NCBI RefSeq assembly: GCF_027257155.1
Contig: NZ_JAPWDU010000012.1
Coordinates: 1 to 42,529, forward strand
DNA: 42,529 bases
DNA from: Cerasicoccus sp. TK19100
GTDB taxonomy: Bacteria > Verrucomicrobiota > Verrucomicrobiia > Opitutales > Cerasicoccaceae
Direction of reading: 5' to 3'
The notes beneath the pieces were generated by a model. The model did not search any database and had not been told where the DNA came from. It saw only the letters and a program-made list of their open reading frames with translations. The position numbers were made by a program, and so were the translations under genes. Of the stretch, positions 32,001-40,452 are shown one piece after another (the first letter of the stretch is position 1; each line of letters opens with the position of its first letter).

Positions 32001-33065
32001 ATGACTGAAGAAACTTCCTCCAACGCGCCGAGTGCCCCAGAGTCCAAGAGCAACAAGCTGGCCGGTCGGCTGATCAGCGCGCTCGTGTTTGTGGGCGCGG
32101 TGCTGATGGCCTTGTATTTGTTGCAACAGCGGGAGCGCTATCCGCAAACCAGCGACGCCTACGTGATGGCGCGCTACATCACAGTGTCGTCCGAAGTGCC
32201 GGGGCGCATCAGCGCGCTGCCGGCAAGCGATGGGCTGTCCGTCGAGCCGGGCGATCTGCTGGTGCAAGTCGACCCCGAAAGCTACGCCCTCGGGGTGGCC
32301 GAAACGAAGGCGCAGATTGGCGTGCTCGAAGCGCAGATCAACGAAGCCGAGCGCCAGCGCGCGGCCTCGGAAGCGATGGTCCAGATGTCCCGCGAAAACA
32401 CCGAGCGCACGCTCGCGCAAGAGGCGCTGGCCAAGTCCACCTACGAGCGGATGACGCCGCTGGCCGAACAAGGCTTTGTCACGCAGGAGAAATACGATGC
32501 GGCCACCTCGGCCTACGAACAGGCGCGCGCCAGCGTGCTCATGGCCCAGAGTAATGAACTCGCGGCTGAGCTTTCCGTGGCCTCGCTGGAGACGCTCCGT
32601 GCCGAGCTGCAAGCCGCGCGCATTGGCCTGCAACAGGCAGAGGTCGAGCTGCAGCGCACGGCGATCCGCGCGCCGTTTGACGGACGCGTGGTCAACTGCG
32701 ATCTGGCGCCCGGCATGATGGTGATGCCCGGCGAATCGCTCTTTACGCTCGTCGACACGAGTGAGTGGTTTGTCGTGGCGAATTACCGTGAGGGCGATTT
32801 GGAAAACATTGCCGTGGGCGATGTGGCTAAGGTGCGCGTGCTTACTTTGCCGGGCAAAGTATTCACGGGTAAAGTGGCCAGTATTGGTCTGGGCGTGCAA
32901 ACGCAGGACGGCTACAACTTTGGCCCGCTGCCTTCGGTGAAAAATAACCTCAACTGGATTCGCGTGGCGCAGCGATTCCCGGTGCGCATCCGGATCGACA
33001 GCCCCGAGCCCGCCGACGCGTTTCGCATCGGCGCCTCGTCCATGGTGACGATTGAAAAACCATGA
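32001..33065 (+). CDS. HlyD-type membrane fusion protein (MdtN/EmrA-like)
   Basis: A 354-residue periplasmic adaptor: cytoplasmic tail, one transmembrane helix at about 22-40 (LISALVFVGAVLMALYL), then YPQTSDAYVMARYITVSSEVPGRISAL (barrel-sandwich hybrid), a long alpha-helical coiled coil at about 95-205 (EAQINEAERQRAASEAMVQMSRENTERTLAQEALA...), and the beta-barrel AIRAPFDGRVVNCDLAPGMMVMPGESLFTLVDTSEWFVVANYREGDL. It bridges the inner-membrane transporter to an outer-membrane channel. Its stop overlaps the ATG of the next gene by 4 nt (ATGA), so the two are translated together. Likely substrates are aromatic or amphipathic compounds, by family. Confidence 0.92.
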   Translation: MTEETSSNAPSAPESKSNKLAGRLISALVFVGAVLMALYLLQQRERYPQTSDAYVMARYITVSSEVPGRISALPASDGLSVEPGDLLVQVDPESYALGVAETKAQIGVLEAQINEAERQRAASEAMVQMSRENTERTLAQEALAKSTYERMTPLAEQGFVTQEKYDAATSAYEQARASVLMAQSNELAAELSVASLETLRAELQAARIGLQQAEVELQRTAIRAPFDGRVVNCDLAPGMMVMPGESLFTLVDTSEWFVVANYREGDLENIAVGDVAKVRVLTLPGKVFTGKVASIGLGVQTQDGYNFGPLPSVKNNLNWIRVAQRFPVRIRIDSPEPADAFRIGASSMVTIEKP

Positions 33066-35581
33066 CGGGCCGGCTCACATGGGCCGAGCTGCGGCGCGAG
33101 TTGACGCCCTATACCGGTCGCGATTGGCTGGTGCTGCGCATGGTGCTGGCGGTGCTCTTGTCCACCGTGCTGGTGATGGCGTTTCAGATCGAAAACGGCT
33201 GGCTGAGCCTTTACCTGTGCTTCGTTTTTGCGAAGCCAACCACGAAGCAAACGCTCGTCCTCGGCACGGCGCTGATCGTGATGGTGCTGCCGATTGTGAT
33301 CCTCGCGCTGTGCCTGCTCAACTACGTGGCCGATCCGCCGGGGCTGCGCTTGCTGGCGATGACGCTCGTGATCTACGGCACGTTTTACGGCTCCAACATC
33401 ATGACCGAGGGCGACATTATCCGAAACCTCTCGCTGGTGTTTTTAACGGTGCTCATCCTGCCCGACAGTTATGCGGATCCCGGCATCTGGATCGAGGGCG
33501 CGATGTGGCTTGTGCCGATGGTGCTCGCTGGCTTGCTGCCGCTGATGTTTATCACGGTGCTTGTGCCGCCGGAAAAAGCGCTGCCCGCGGAGTTGCGCCC
33601 GCCGTCGGCGAAGTATGGCTTCCGCCCGAATTGGAAGACGAATCCCGAGCACCACATCTACGCGCTCAAGGGCACGTTTGCCGCGATGGGGACGTATATC
33701 ATTTACACCACGCTGAACTTTCAGGCGATCCAGACCGCGCTCATGACGTGCATCGTGTTAGGCCTGCCGACGACCGAGCAAATCATCCACAAGACGTGGC
33801 TGCGCATCACCGGCGCCGTGATCGGCGCGAGCCTGGCGCTGGTTGGTGCGATCTGGGCGATCCCGCAGTCCAATGAACTCTGGATGCTGCTACTGGTCGT
33901 GGGCGCGGGCAGCGCGCTTGCCGCGTGGGTCACGCTCAGCTCGCCGCGGATTTCTTATGCCGGCCGGCAGATCGCGCTGGCGCAGTTTATGTTGATCACG
34001 CATTCGTTTGGGCCGGCGACCGACTTGTCGGTGCTGGTGGATCGCTTGTTGGGAATTTTGCTGGGCAATGTCATGATGGGCCTCACTTACAAATATCTTT
34101 GGACTGGAAAAACGCGCAGCGGGGCGGCGCTGCAAAGCGCCTTGCCCGTGCTGGCGGTGGCGGCCATTGCGCTGATGATGACCGGCTGCGAAGGCTCGGC
34201 TTCGCTGGCACCCACGACTCCAAGTCGCCCGTGGAAAAACACCACTGCCGAGAGCTACCCGCTGCCGACCAACTACGGCATGGGCGCGCAGATGGTGGAG
34301 TTCGATCCCGGGCATGAATACACGCTGAGCGAGCTGGCCGACCTCGCCCAGCGCAACAACCCGAAGACCCGCGTGGCTTGGGAGCGCGCGCGGGCGATGG
34401 CGGGCGGCGTAGGCGTGGCCGAGAGCGCTTACTACCCGCAGATTAATTTAATGGTGGCCGCCGGTTATGAGCAGGTCGCCTTTCCGCTGCCGCCGAACAT
34501 TTTCCAGCAGGGGTATTTTTATTCGGAGATCGCGATCCTGCGGCCGGAGCTGCAGCTCGATTGGCTGCTCTACGATTTTGGGCGTCAGGACGCCATCGTC
34601 CAAGGCGCGCGTGAGTCGGCCATCGCGCAAAACTTCGCCTTCAACGAGACACATCAGCAGGTGCTGTTCAACGTCTGCTCGGCCTACTACAAGCTGATCA
34701 GCGTGCGCTCGCAGCAGAAGGTGTTGCAGGCCACCTTGGACGAATCCGAGCTCGTGCAACGCTCGACCAAGGCCGGGCTCGAGCAGGGCTTTGCCACCAA
34801 GGCGCAGCTGCTGCAGGCGGAGATGTTTGTCGCGCAGTGCGTTTACGACGTGACCGTGCTCAAGGGCGAGCTGCGCAAGGCGCAAATCGCGCTGGCTGAG
34901 AGCATCGGCGCCGACCCGGGCGAGATCATTCAAGTCAAGGATTTGGCCGACTCGCCCTTGCCGGAAAACTTCGACCGCTCCGTCGATTCGTTGGTGGACT
35001 TCGCCTTGGCCCACCGCCCGGACCTCCGCGCCAAGGTGGCCGAGCTACGCGCCGCCGAGGCCTCGGTGGATCAAGTTGACGCGCAGAATTATCCGGTCAT
35101 CATCGCCTCCGGTAACGCGGGTCCCGTTTACAGCGCTTTCAGTGCGGACGACACGCCGTGGGTGGACAGCTTTCAGGCGCAATACGGCGTGGGCGTGGCG
35201 CTGCAAATGCCGGTCTTCGACGGCTTTCGCCAACAGAATTTAAAGATCTCGGCGCAGGCCGATCAACGCGCGGTCGAGGCGTCGCTGCTGGAGTCGCGCA
35301 ACGCCGCGGTTAGCCAAGTCTGGTCGGCCTACACCGACTACGAAAATGCGCGCAGTCGCCTGCTCGCCGCCGAAGCGGTGATCAAGGCCAGCGAGGCGTC
35401 GCAGGAGGCGGCGTTGGCGTCCTTCAAGCAAGGCTTCGCCGACGTGACCGACGTCCAGGCGCAACAGCTGAGCCTCCTCGAAGCCCGCGAAAATTACAAC
35501 ACCGCGCGCACGGATGTCTTCCTCAGCGCCAGCCTGCTCCAGCTCGCGACCGGCCAGTTGGCGGTAGATCGATTGCAGTAG
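33062..35581 (+). CDS. Fused FUSC-type transporter and outer-membrane lipoprotein channel (MdtO-MdtP-like)
   Basis: A single 839-residue ORF. Residues about 1-355 are a FUSC/MdtO-like inner-membrane transporter with two bundles of hydrophobic helices (WLVLRMVLAVLLSTVLVMAF ... KGTFAAMGTYIIYTTLNFQAIQTALMTCIVLGLPTTEQ). Residues 355-376 read as a complete lipoprotein signal: basic KTR, a hydrophobic stretch (ALPVLAVAAIALMMTGC) and lipobox Cys376. Residues about 395-835 are a TolC/OprM-type outer-membrane efflux protein with both repeats (ELADLAQRNNPKTRVAWERARA, YDFGRQDAIVQGARESA, VDFALAHRPDLRAKVAELRAAEASV, MPVFDGFRQQNLK). In other bacteria these are separate genes. There is no in-frame stop or strong internal start between the halves. 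Confidence 0.9.
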   Translation: MTGRLTWAELRRELTPYTGRDWLVLRMVLAVLLSTVLVMAFQIENGWLSLYLCFVFAKPTTKQTLVLGTALIVMVLPIVILALCLLNYVADPPGLRLLAMTLVIYGTFYGSNIMTEGDIIRNLSLVFLTVLILPDSYADPGIWIEGAMWLVPMVLAGLLPLMFITVLVPPEKALPAELRPPSAKYGFRPNWKTNPEHHIYALKGTFAAMGTYIIYTTLNFQAIQTALMTCIVLGLPTTEQIIHKTWLRITGAVIGASLALVGAIWAIPQSNELWMLLLVVGAGSALAAWVTLSSPRISYAGRQIALAQFMLITHSFGPATDLSVLVDRLLGILLGNVMMGLTYKYLWTGKTRSGAALQSALPVLAVAAIALMMTGCEGSASLAPTTPSRPWKNTTAESYPLPTNYGMGAQMVEFDPGHEYTLSELADLAQRNNPKTRVAWERARAMAGGVGVAESAYYPQINLMVAAGYEQVAFPLPPNIFQQGYFYSEIAILRPELQLDWLLYDFGRQDAIVQGARESAIAQNFAFNETHQQVLFNVCSAYYKLISVRSQQKVLQATLDESELVQRSTKAGLEQGFATKAQLLQAEMFVAQCVYDVTVLKGELRKAQIALAESIGADPGEIIQVKDLADSPLPENFDRSVDSLVDFALAHRPDLRAKVAELRAAEASVDQVDAQNYPVIIASGNAGPVYSAFSADDTPWVDSFQAQYGVGVALQMPVFDGFRQQNLKISAQADQRAVEASLLESRNAAVSQVWSAYTDYENARSRLLAAEAVIKASEASQEAALASFKQGFADVTDVQAQQLSLLEARENYNTARTDVFLSASLLQLATGQLAVDRLQ

Positions 35582-35614
35582 TGGAGCGAGTAGTCGCTTT
35601 ATCGCAAAGCCAAC

Positions 35615-35953
35615 TTAATAAAACGGCCGCACCTCGACATCGCCCCGGCAGGCGACCGCCGCCTTGCGTCCCCATGTCAGCGCGGCGTCCATATCGCTTA
35701 CGTCGAGTACCCAGAAGCCGTCCACGAATTCATCGGTGCTGAGATAGCCACCATCGCTTTCCAGGATTTCGCCATCGGGCTGTAAGCGCAGGGCTTTGGC
35801 TTGGTCCAACGGCCGTAATCCGCCCACGAAAACCCGCACCCCAGCCGCGACCATTTCGTCATTAACAGCGTCAATGGTGCGTCGCATTTCAGCGCTTACC
35901 TCGGACGCGACGAAGCCTTTGGGCCGGTGAATGGAGACTTGGAATTGCGGCAT
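35615..35953 (-). CDS. YCII-domain (DGPF-like) protein
   Basis: A 112-residue protein starting MPQFQVSIHRPKGF. The middle contains EMVAAGVRVFVGGLRPLDQAKALRLQPDGEILESDGGYLSTDEFVDGFWVLDVSDMDAALTWGRKAA, the pattern of YCII-related DGPF proteins often called PhnB/sigma-accessory-like and frequently encoded beside ECF sigma factors. No sigma gene is here. The frame opens 12 codons earlier (with a His-rich run), but ATG 35953 is preferred. Function unknown; a small ferredoxin-like fold is expected. It is convergent with the efflux fusion gene. Confidence 0.85.
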   Translation of the reverse strand: MPQFQVSIHRPKGFVASEVSAEMRRTIDAVNDEMVAAGVRVFVGGLRPLDQAKALRLQPDGEILESDGGYLSTDEFVDGFWVLDVSDMDAALTWGRKAAVACRGDVEVRPFY

Positions 35954-36043
35954 TGGTGTAGTGTGGTGATGCTCAACCTTCGTTGGCAATAACCTTCATT
36001 GTGTTTTCTCGTTTGCTCAAGCAATCTGTGATCTCAATTAATA

Positions 36044-36060
36044 ATGCCCCAACGGGGCAT
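36044..36060. repeat. 17-bp palindrome with GCCCCAACGGGGC core
   Basis: ATGCCCC-AAC-GGGGCAT is a perfect 7+3+7 palindrome, just beyond the end of the 110-residue unknown gene. The core GCCCCAACGGGGC recurs twice at the right end of the window (42414 and 42508), so it belongs to a dispersed family. Confidence 0.6.
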
Positions 36061-36065
36061 GGGTG

Positions 36066-36398
36066 CTAGACACTGCGGTAATCGCCGATAAGCCTATCGC
36101 CAGCAATCATACCTTCTCCAATGAAAGTCTCTCTATCACCCTCGCTCCAGGTGACACTAAATATCCCTCTTCGGCCTGGTATTCGCTGAATCGATAATCG
36201 CGCTGTTCGGCTTTCTACATTCTCTGTCCAAGCTGAATTAAACTCACCAATAAATCCGTTGTCAGCATCTGCGATTGATTCAGGTAGCCTCTTTGCGGCT
36301 TCGACATCAATGTCAGTTGATATGTTATTTGAATATTCACCAAGTAAATTACCATTACTCGTGAGTTGAAGGTAAAACCGCCCGTTAACTGCGCACAC
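36066..36398 (-). CDS. Hypothetical beta-rich small protein
   Basis: A 110-residue frame starting at GTG 36398, with an in-frame TAA six codons upstream. The sequence (NGRFYLQLTSNGNLLGEYSNNISTD, NGFIGEFNSAWTENVESRTARLSIQRIPG, GIFSVTWSEGDRETFIGEGMIAGDRLIGDYRSV) has a strand periodicity and a repeated GxF/GEG pattern like a small lipocalin-like barrel; I do not recognise a named family. No signal peptide is visible. AT content is higher than in neighbours. It could be the remaining C-terminal part of a longer gene, because it starts at a weak GTG. Confidence 0.5.
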   Translation of the reverse strand: MCAVNGRFYLQLTSNGNLLGEYSNNISTDIDVEAAKRLPESIADADNGFIGEFNSAWTENVESRTARLSIQRIPGRRGIFSVTWSEGDRETFIGEGMIAGDRLIGDYRSV

Positions 36399-36563
36399 GA
36401 TGTTTAATATTTAGAGTTCTTTGTATTCACAAAGAGTGTTTTTCAAATCTGTAAAAAAATGATTTCGATACGTAGATTATCATTAATCTGGTTGGATATG
36501 CCATTTCATTGACGTTCGAAATTGCGCCACAGGCCCAAACTCTCCGGTGCAGCGGGACGCTGC

Positions 36564-37790
36564 CTACCAAGTCTCCACGCACGCCGCGAGCGCGTCGTCG
36601 GCGATTTGCAAGGCGGCGTCGATGTCGGCATCGGTGTGGGCGGCGCAGAGGAACCAATTGTGGTGCGGGTGCAGGAAGGCGCCGCGCTTCATGGCCTCGG
36701 CGCACCACTGCTGCTGGCGCACGAAGTTGGTTTCTTCGGTGAGGCGGTAGAAGGGGACCGCAGGCGGGCCGGAAAAACGGATTCTGTGCCCGTGCTTTTC
36801 ACCGATTTTGACGAGGCCGTCGGCGAGGCGTTGGCCGGTTTGCTTGAGGTGGGCGATCACGCCGTCGCGCTCGATGATTTCCAGCGTTTTAAGGGCGGCA
36901 GCCATCGGGACGGCGCTGTTCCAATAGCTGCCGGTCAGGAAGACTTTACTCGCCGCGACGCGCAGGTGCTCGGCCCCGAGTGCGGCGGAAATCGGGTAGC
37001 CGTTGCCCAAGGCTTTGCAGAAGCAAACGATGTCCGGTGTGTAGCCGTACTCGGCGTGGCTGCCGCCGATATTTAAACGGAAGCCGCCACGGATGTCGTC
37101 ACTGATTAAGACGATGCCGTTTTCGCGGCAAATCTTCTCGAGGCCTGATAGAAAGCCGTCGGCACCGAATTCACTGTCGGCGAAAACCGGGTGGTGCCAC
37201 GGGCTGACGATCAGGCCGGCGATCTGGCCTTTGTATCGCTCCACGAGCCCCTGGAAAGCCTTCAGGTCGTTCCACGCAAAGCTGTGGATGTGCTCGCGGT
37301 CTTCGTCGATCAGGCCGCCATGGCCCGGCGTGCACCAGGGATCGACTCCGTGGTAGGAGCCTTTGAGGCGGATGATTTTCTTGCGCTTGGTGTGCTCGCG
37401 CGCGACTTGGATGGCCCACGTGGTGACGTCGCCGCCGTTCTTGGCCAAGACGCCCCAGTCGGCAAAATCCACCAGCGACACGAGTTTCTCGACGAGCTCC
37501 ACGAAGCGCTCGGTGGGGTGGTTAAAACAGTTGCCGAGCTCGCGTTGTTTGGCGGCGGCTTCGTCGACCTCCGGGTGATTGTAGCCGAGGATGATCGGCC
37601 CGTAGCCGCACATGAAGTCGATGTATTTGTGGCCGTCGACATCCCAGTAGCGGCAGCCGTCGGCTTTGGCCGCGTAGTAGGGGCTGGCGCCGGGCAGACA
37701 CGCCGCCGGGCTCATGTGGCCGTAGATGCCGCCGGGCGCGACCTTGGATGCGCGCTCAAACAGAGAAAGTGATTTTTCGTAGTGCGACAT
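36564..37790 (-). CDS. Class III aminotransferase (glutamate-1-semialdehyde aminomutase-like)
   Basis: A 408-residue PLP enzyme. PLP-binding Lys259 lies in CFCKALGNGYPISAA, preceded by Asp231 in LISDDIRGGFR. The phosphate-loop region reads KNGGDVTTWAIQVAREHTKRKKII, closer to NGSDATTAA-type enzymes of surface-sugar clusters than to the SGTEA loop of HemL. MCGYGPIILGYNHPEVDEA is a conserved family block. The reaction is probably transamination or 1,2-amino transfer of an unknown substrate. Its start overlaps the stop of the preceding unknown gene by one base (TAATG) in the SET/glycosyltransferase operon, which makes a role in glycolipid or cell-surface modification plausible (inference). Confidence 0.88.
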   Translation of the reverse strand: MSHYEKSLSLFERASKVAPGGIYGHMSPAACLPGASPYYAAKADGCRYWDVDGHKYIDFMCGYGPIILGYNHPEVDEAAAKQRELGNCFNHPTERFVELVEKLVSLVDFADWGVLAKNGGDVTTWAIQVAREHTKRKKIIRLKGSYHGVDPWCTPGHGGLIDEDREHIHSFAWNDLKAFQGLVERYKGQIAGLIVSPWHHPVFADSEFGADGFLSGLEKICRENGIVLISDDIRGGFRLNIGGSHAEYGYTPDIVCFCKALGNGYPISAALGAEHLRVAASKVFLTGSYWNSAVPMAAALKTLEIIERDGVIAHLKQTGQRLADGLVKIGEKHGHRIRFSGPPAVPFYRLTEETNFVRQQQWCAEAMKRGAFLHPHHNWFLCAAHTDADIDAALQIADDALAACVETW

Positions 37791-38575
37791 TATTTCGGCG
37801 GATCGATGAAGCCCTGCAAGCGCTCCATCAGGGCGTTGAGGTGGTCGGCCAGTGGGGCCATGCCAACGATTTTTATATCGCCGCGGCCGACAGCGGCCAT
37901 CGAATCGAGGCGTTCCAGGACGGCCTCGGCAGCGACTTGGGAGTTCTTAAAAATGATGCGCACATCGGCCGGTTTCGGAGGTTGGCCACTGCCGGATTCC
38001 AGCTGGTTCGACACGAGCTGAATCCAGAGCTGCTTGCCGTTTTCGCCAATCTGAAACACGGCGACGCCTTGCGGACCGCTGGCCAGCCACTCGCGGCTCT
38101 TGCGCTCGGAAACGCAGAGCTGGCACACGCCGCGCATCGCGAGCGCGAGGGACATCGGCGCGAACACGGCGCGGAAATCCTCGTCGGCAAGTTTGGCTTC
38201 CTCGGGCTTGAGCCAGGACTCCAGCTCCTTGGTTAGCGCGATGAACGTTTTCATCTTGCCCAATGTGCCGAAGCCGCGCGTCGGTATGGGCGGCGGGCCG
38301 CCTTCTTCGAGAAATGTCTTGGCCGCATGGGCGTCACTCAGGAAGAACAGCTCGATCATTGTGCGGCTGTCCCCCGAGGTGTATTCGCAGCCTTTATCGC
38401 TGAAAAAGTACCGCGCATGGAGGCCTGAGCGCGTGCGAAAGCAGAGCGAAAATTTATTGTCCTTGAGCAGCGCCTGCGCCTTAGGCGATGCCTTGATCAT
38501 GCAGTCCAACGTGGGAAACACCGCGTGCAGGAACAGGCGGGTCTGGATGTGCTGGAGGGCAACGACGGACTTCAT
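37790..38575 (-). CDS. Unknown protein, weakly SCP2-like C-terminus
   Basis: A 261-residue soluble protein with no signal peptide. I do not recognise it firmly. The last part (ADVRIIFKNSQVAAEAVLERLDSMAAVGRGDIKIVGMAPLADHLNALMERLQGFI) resembles a sterol-carrier-protein-2-like fold (strand, helix, 'gKikv.G' strand, helix), and the N-terminal half (FSLCFRTRSGLHARYFFSDKGCEYTSGDSRTMIELFFLSD) could be a second diverged copy. Such domains bind lipids. It follows the glycosyltransferase gene by 15 nt and overlaps the aminotransferase start by one base, so it is an integral member of the operon. Confidence 0.7.
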   Translation of the reverse strand: MKSVVALQHIQTRLFLHAVFPTLDCMIKASPKAQALLKDNKFSLCFRTRSGLHARYFFSDKGCEYTSGDSRTMIELFFLSDAHAAKTFLEEGGPPPIPTRGFGTLGKMKTFIALTKELESWLKPEEAKLADEDFRAVFAPMSLALAMRGVCQLCVSERKSREWLASGPQGVAVFQIGENGKQLWIQLVSNQLESGSGQPPKPADVRIIFKNSQVAAEAVLERLDSMAAVGRGDIKIVGMAPLADHLNALMERLQGFIDPPK

Positions 38576-38590
38576 TACGGGCAGATTGTT

Positions 38591-39754
38591 TTAAACCGAG
38601 CTTGATGGGGCAAGAGAAACCAGCAGACGCAAAATATCCAGCGGGTGCTGCTTGGGGCGGACGAGGACCATCTTGGCCTTGGTTTCGGCGAGCAGGCGGG
38701 CGTCGCTCATCAGCGGCTGGACGAGCTTGGGCAACTGCGCGGGCTGGCCCATGACGAGGTCGATGCCGTGCGCGCGCATGAACTTCACCGTGATCCACTC
38801 CTGCGGCATGATGCCGCCAAGGCCGTTGAAAATAATCGGGCAGCCCGCCAGAATGCTCTCGCTGGTAGTGCCGGTGCCGGGGCGGGCGACGACGGCGTCC
38901 GCGCATTGCAGCAGCGTAAACATCTCGGTGAAGTAGGGGAGTGGCTTGACCTTGATCGTCGGGTGGGCAACGCCCCACACGCGGACTGCCTCCAGCGCCA
39001 TTTCGTTGCGACCGCAGAGGGCAACGACTTGGGGGCAGACGTTTTTGCGCTCCAGCGCGTCGAGCAGGTCCAAGTGGTTGTTGGCGCTGTTGGCCCCCGT
39101 GGCGAGCACGAGGATAAACTGGTCGGGGTCGAGCCCGAGCGTATCGATGATCCACTGCCGCCGCGCCTCGGGGCTGATGGGGTCCGCCCAAAAACCGGGG
39201 TTGAGCATGAAGCCGCCCACGTGGTTTTTCGCGTCCGCCATGCCGAGCTCGGTTGCCCATTCGCAGGTCTCCTCGACGGCGCCGATGAAGCCATCGCTCT
39301 CGGGGTTGACCCAGTGCTTGCTGAAACCGTAGCCGCCGTACAGCTCGCCGCAGTAGGTGACGCATTTCACCTTGTCCGCGCCAAGGATTTCCTTGGCCAG
39401 CGCGAAGAAGCCGTGGTTCAAGTGAGCGTGCGTGCTGACGATGACGTCCGGCTTGACGCGCTCCAGCTCGGCGGCAAAGCGTTCGCGACCCTTGATCGCC
39501 GAGGCCTTGCGGTGCATCGCGGCGACCTCCAGAAAATTGAAATACACGTGGTGCAGCCAGGGCGCGTTGAGCTGAATCCAGTTATACGTTTCGACGCCAA
39601 ATTTATACAGCCCGTCGAGGCTCTCCAGCGTCTGAAAAATTTCCACATCGATGCCGAGGCTAGCAGCGGACTCGTGCTCGGCCCATGCCTTGAGCGACCG
39701 GGCGCGCATATCGTGGCCGCCGCCGGTGCTCGATGTCAGGACGAGGAGCTTCAC
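38591..39754 (-). CDS. MGDG-synthase/MurG-like glycosyltransferase (GT28 type)
   Basis: A 387-residue GT-B enzyme. The N-terminal domain begins KLLVLTSSTGGGHDMRARSLKAWAEH, the MGDG-synthase-like acceptor-side motif, and has KPDVIVSTHAHLNHGFFALAKEIL. The C-terminal GT28 part has FILVLATGANSANNHLDLLDAL, VVALCGRNEMALEAV, and the nucleotide-sugar motif LLQCADAVVARPGTGTTSESILAGCPIIF. Enzymes of this group transfer a sugar from a UDP donor to diacylglycerol or a related lipid at the inner membrane. The start is GTG 39754, overlapping the SET-gene stop by 4 nt (GTGA). The lipid acceptor is inferred from the family. Confidence 0.9.
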   Translation of the reverse strand: MKLLVLTSSTGGGHDMRARSLKAWAEHESAASLGIDVEIFQTLESLDGLYKFGVETYNWIQLNAPWLHHVYFNFLEVAAMHRKASAIKGRERFAAELERVKPDVIVSTHAHLNHGFFALAKEILGADKVKCVTYCGELYGGYGFSKHWVNPESDGFIGAVEETCEWATELGMADAKNHVGGFMLNPGFWADPISPEARRQWIIDTLGLDPDQFILVLATGANSANNHLDLLDALERKNVCPQVVALCGRNEMALEAVRVWGVAHPTIKVKPLPYFTEMFTLLQCADAVVARPGTGTTSESILAGCPIIFNGLGGIMPQEWITVKFMRAHGIDLVMGQPAQLPKLVQPLMSDARLLAETKAKMVLVRPKQHPLDILRLLVSLAPSSSV

Positions 39755-40395
39755 GATTTCTTCTTTTTCTTTTTGGCGGATTTCGCCGCCTTGTCGGCCT
39801 TGGGCTTTTTCGCGGCCGCCTTCTTGGATTTCTTCTCAGCGGTCTTTTTCGTTTTCTTGGCGGCCTTCTTTTTCTTCTTCGCCGAGGCCTTCTCGTCCTC
39901 CTTTTTCTTCTTTTTGCGGAGGAGCTTTTTCAGCTTCGGGCGGCTGTCTTTGGCGACGATGTAGCCGACGCAATTATCACTGCCGCAGCGGCACGGGTGG
40001 TCGAGAAAGCACTCGATGTCGTAGCCGTAATCGAAGGACAGTTCCTCGTCTTTTTTGATGTCCTTCTTGGCGTAGATGAAGATGCGGTCGTCCTCGTTGA
40101 TGGCCTCACAATTTTCATCACAGCTGTGGTTGATGAACTTGGCGGGGTTGTCGTCGGTGTTGCCGTCGAGGTCGTATTTTTCGTTGAGGTCGAAAATGTA
40201 AACCAGGCCTTCGCCGGACTTGCGGGCCTTGGCGTCCCACTCCAGACAGCGCTTTTCGGACTCCGCCTTGGGGACGAGCTCACCGACGTATTCGATGACT
40301 TTCTCACCCGCCTTGATGTTCACCCGGGCAAACATACCCTGGTTATGGATGGAGGAGCCGCGCAGTTCCCAGACCGGTTTCTTTTTCTTTGCCAT
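39751..40395 (-). CDS. SET-domain protein lysine methyltransferase with lysine-rich tail
   Basis: A 214-residue protein starting MAKKKKPVWELRGSSIHNQGMFARVNIKAGEKVIEYVGELV, the classic SET N-terminal half. NHSCDENCE (89-97) and ELSFDYGYD (118-126) form the SAM and catalytic pseudoknot, and a post-SET zinc cluster CRCGSDNC (135-142) is complete. Residues about 155-214 are a histone-H1-like tail (repeated AKKKKKAAKKTKK, ending KKKKKS). This is an intact, eukaryote-like SET enzyme. The frame is open 40 codons further upstream but with junk composition, so ATG 40395 is chosen. It is the first gene of a coupled operon with the glycosyltransferase. Confidence 0.92.
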   Translation of the reverse strand: MAKKKKPVWELRGSSIHNQGMFARVNIKAGEKVIEYVGELVPKAESEKRCLEWDAKARKSGEGLVYIFDLNEKYDLDGNTDDNPAKFINHSCDENCEAINEDDRIFIYAKKDIKKDEELSFDYGYDIECFLDHPCRCGSDNCVGYIVAKDSRPKLKKLLRKKKKKEDEKASAKKKKKAAKKTKKTAEKKSKKAAAKKPKADKAAKSAKKKKKKS

Positions 40396-40452
40396 AGTTG
40401 CCAGTATCGCGCGCATTGAAGCCGCTGCGGCCCCATTTAACAAGCGCAAATC

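Noticed and set aside
31683-32900. 405-codon minus-strand frame over the MdtN-like gene
   Set aside because: Antisense shadow, His/Arg-rich with no domain features.
38645-39964. 439-codon + strand frame ending in a Phe-rich tail
   Set aside because: It is the complement of the glycosyltransferase and the lysine-rich SET tail; the Phe-rich stretch is just antisense of AAG/AAA codons.
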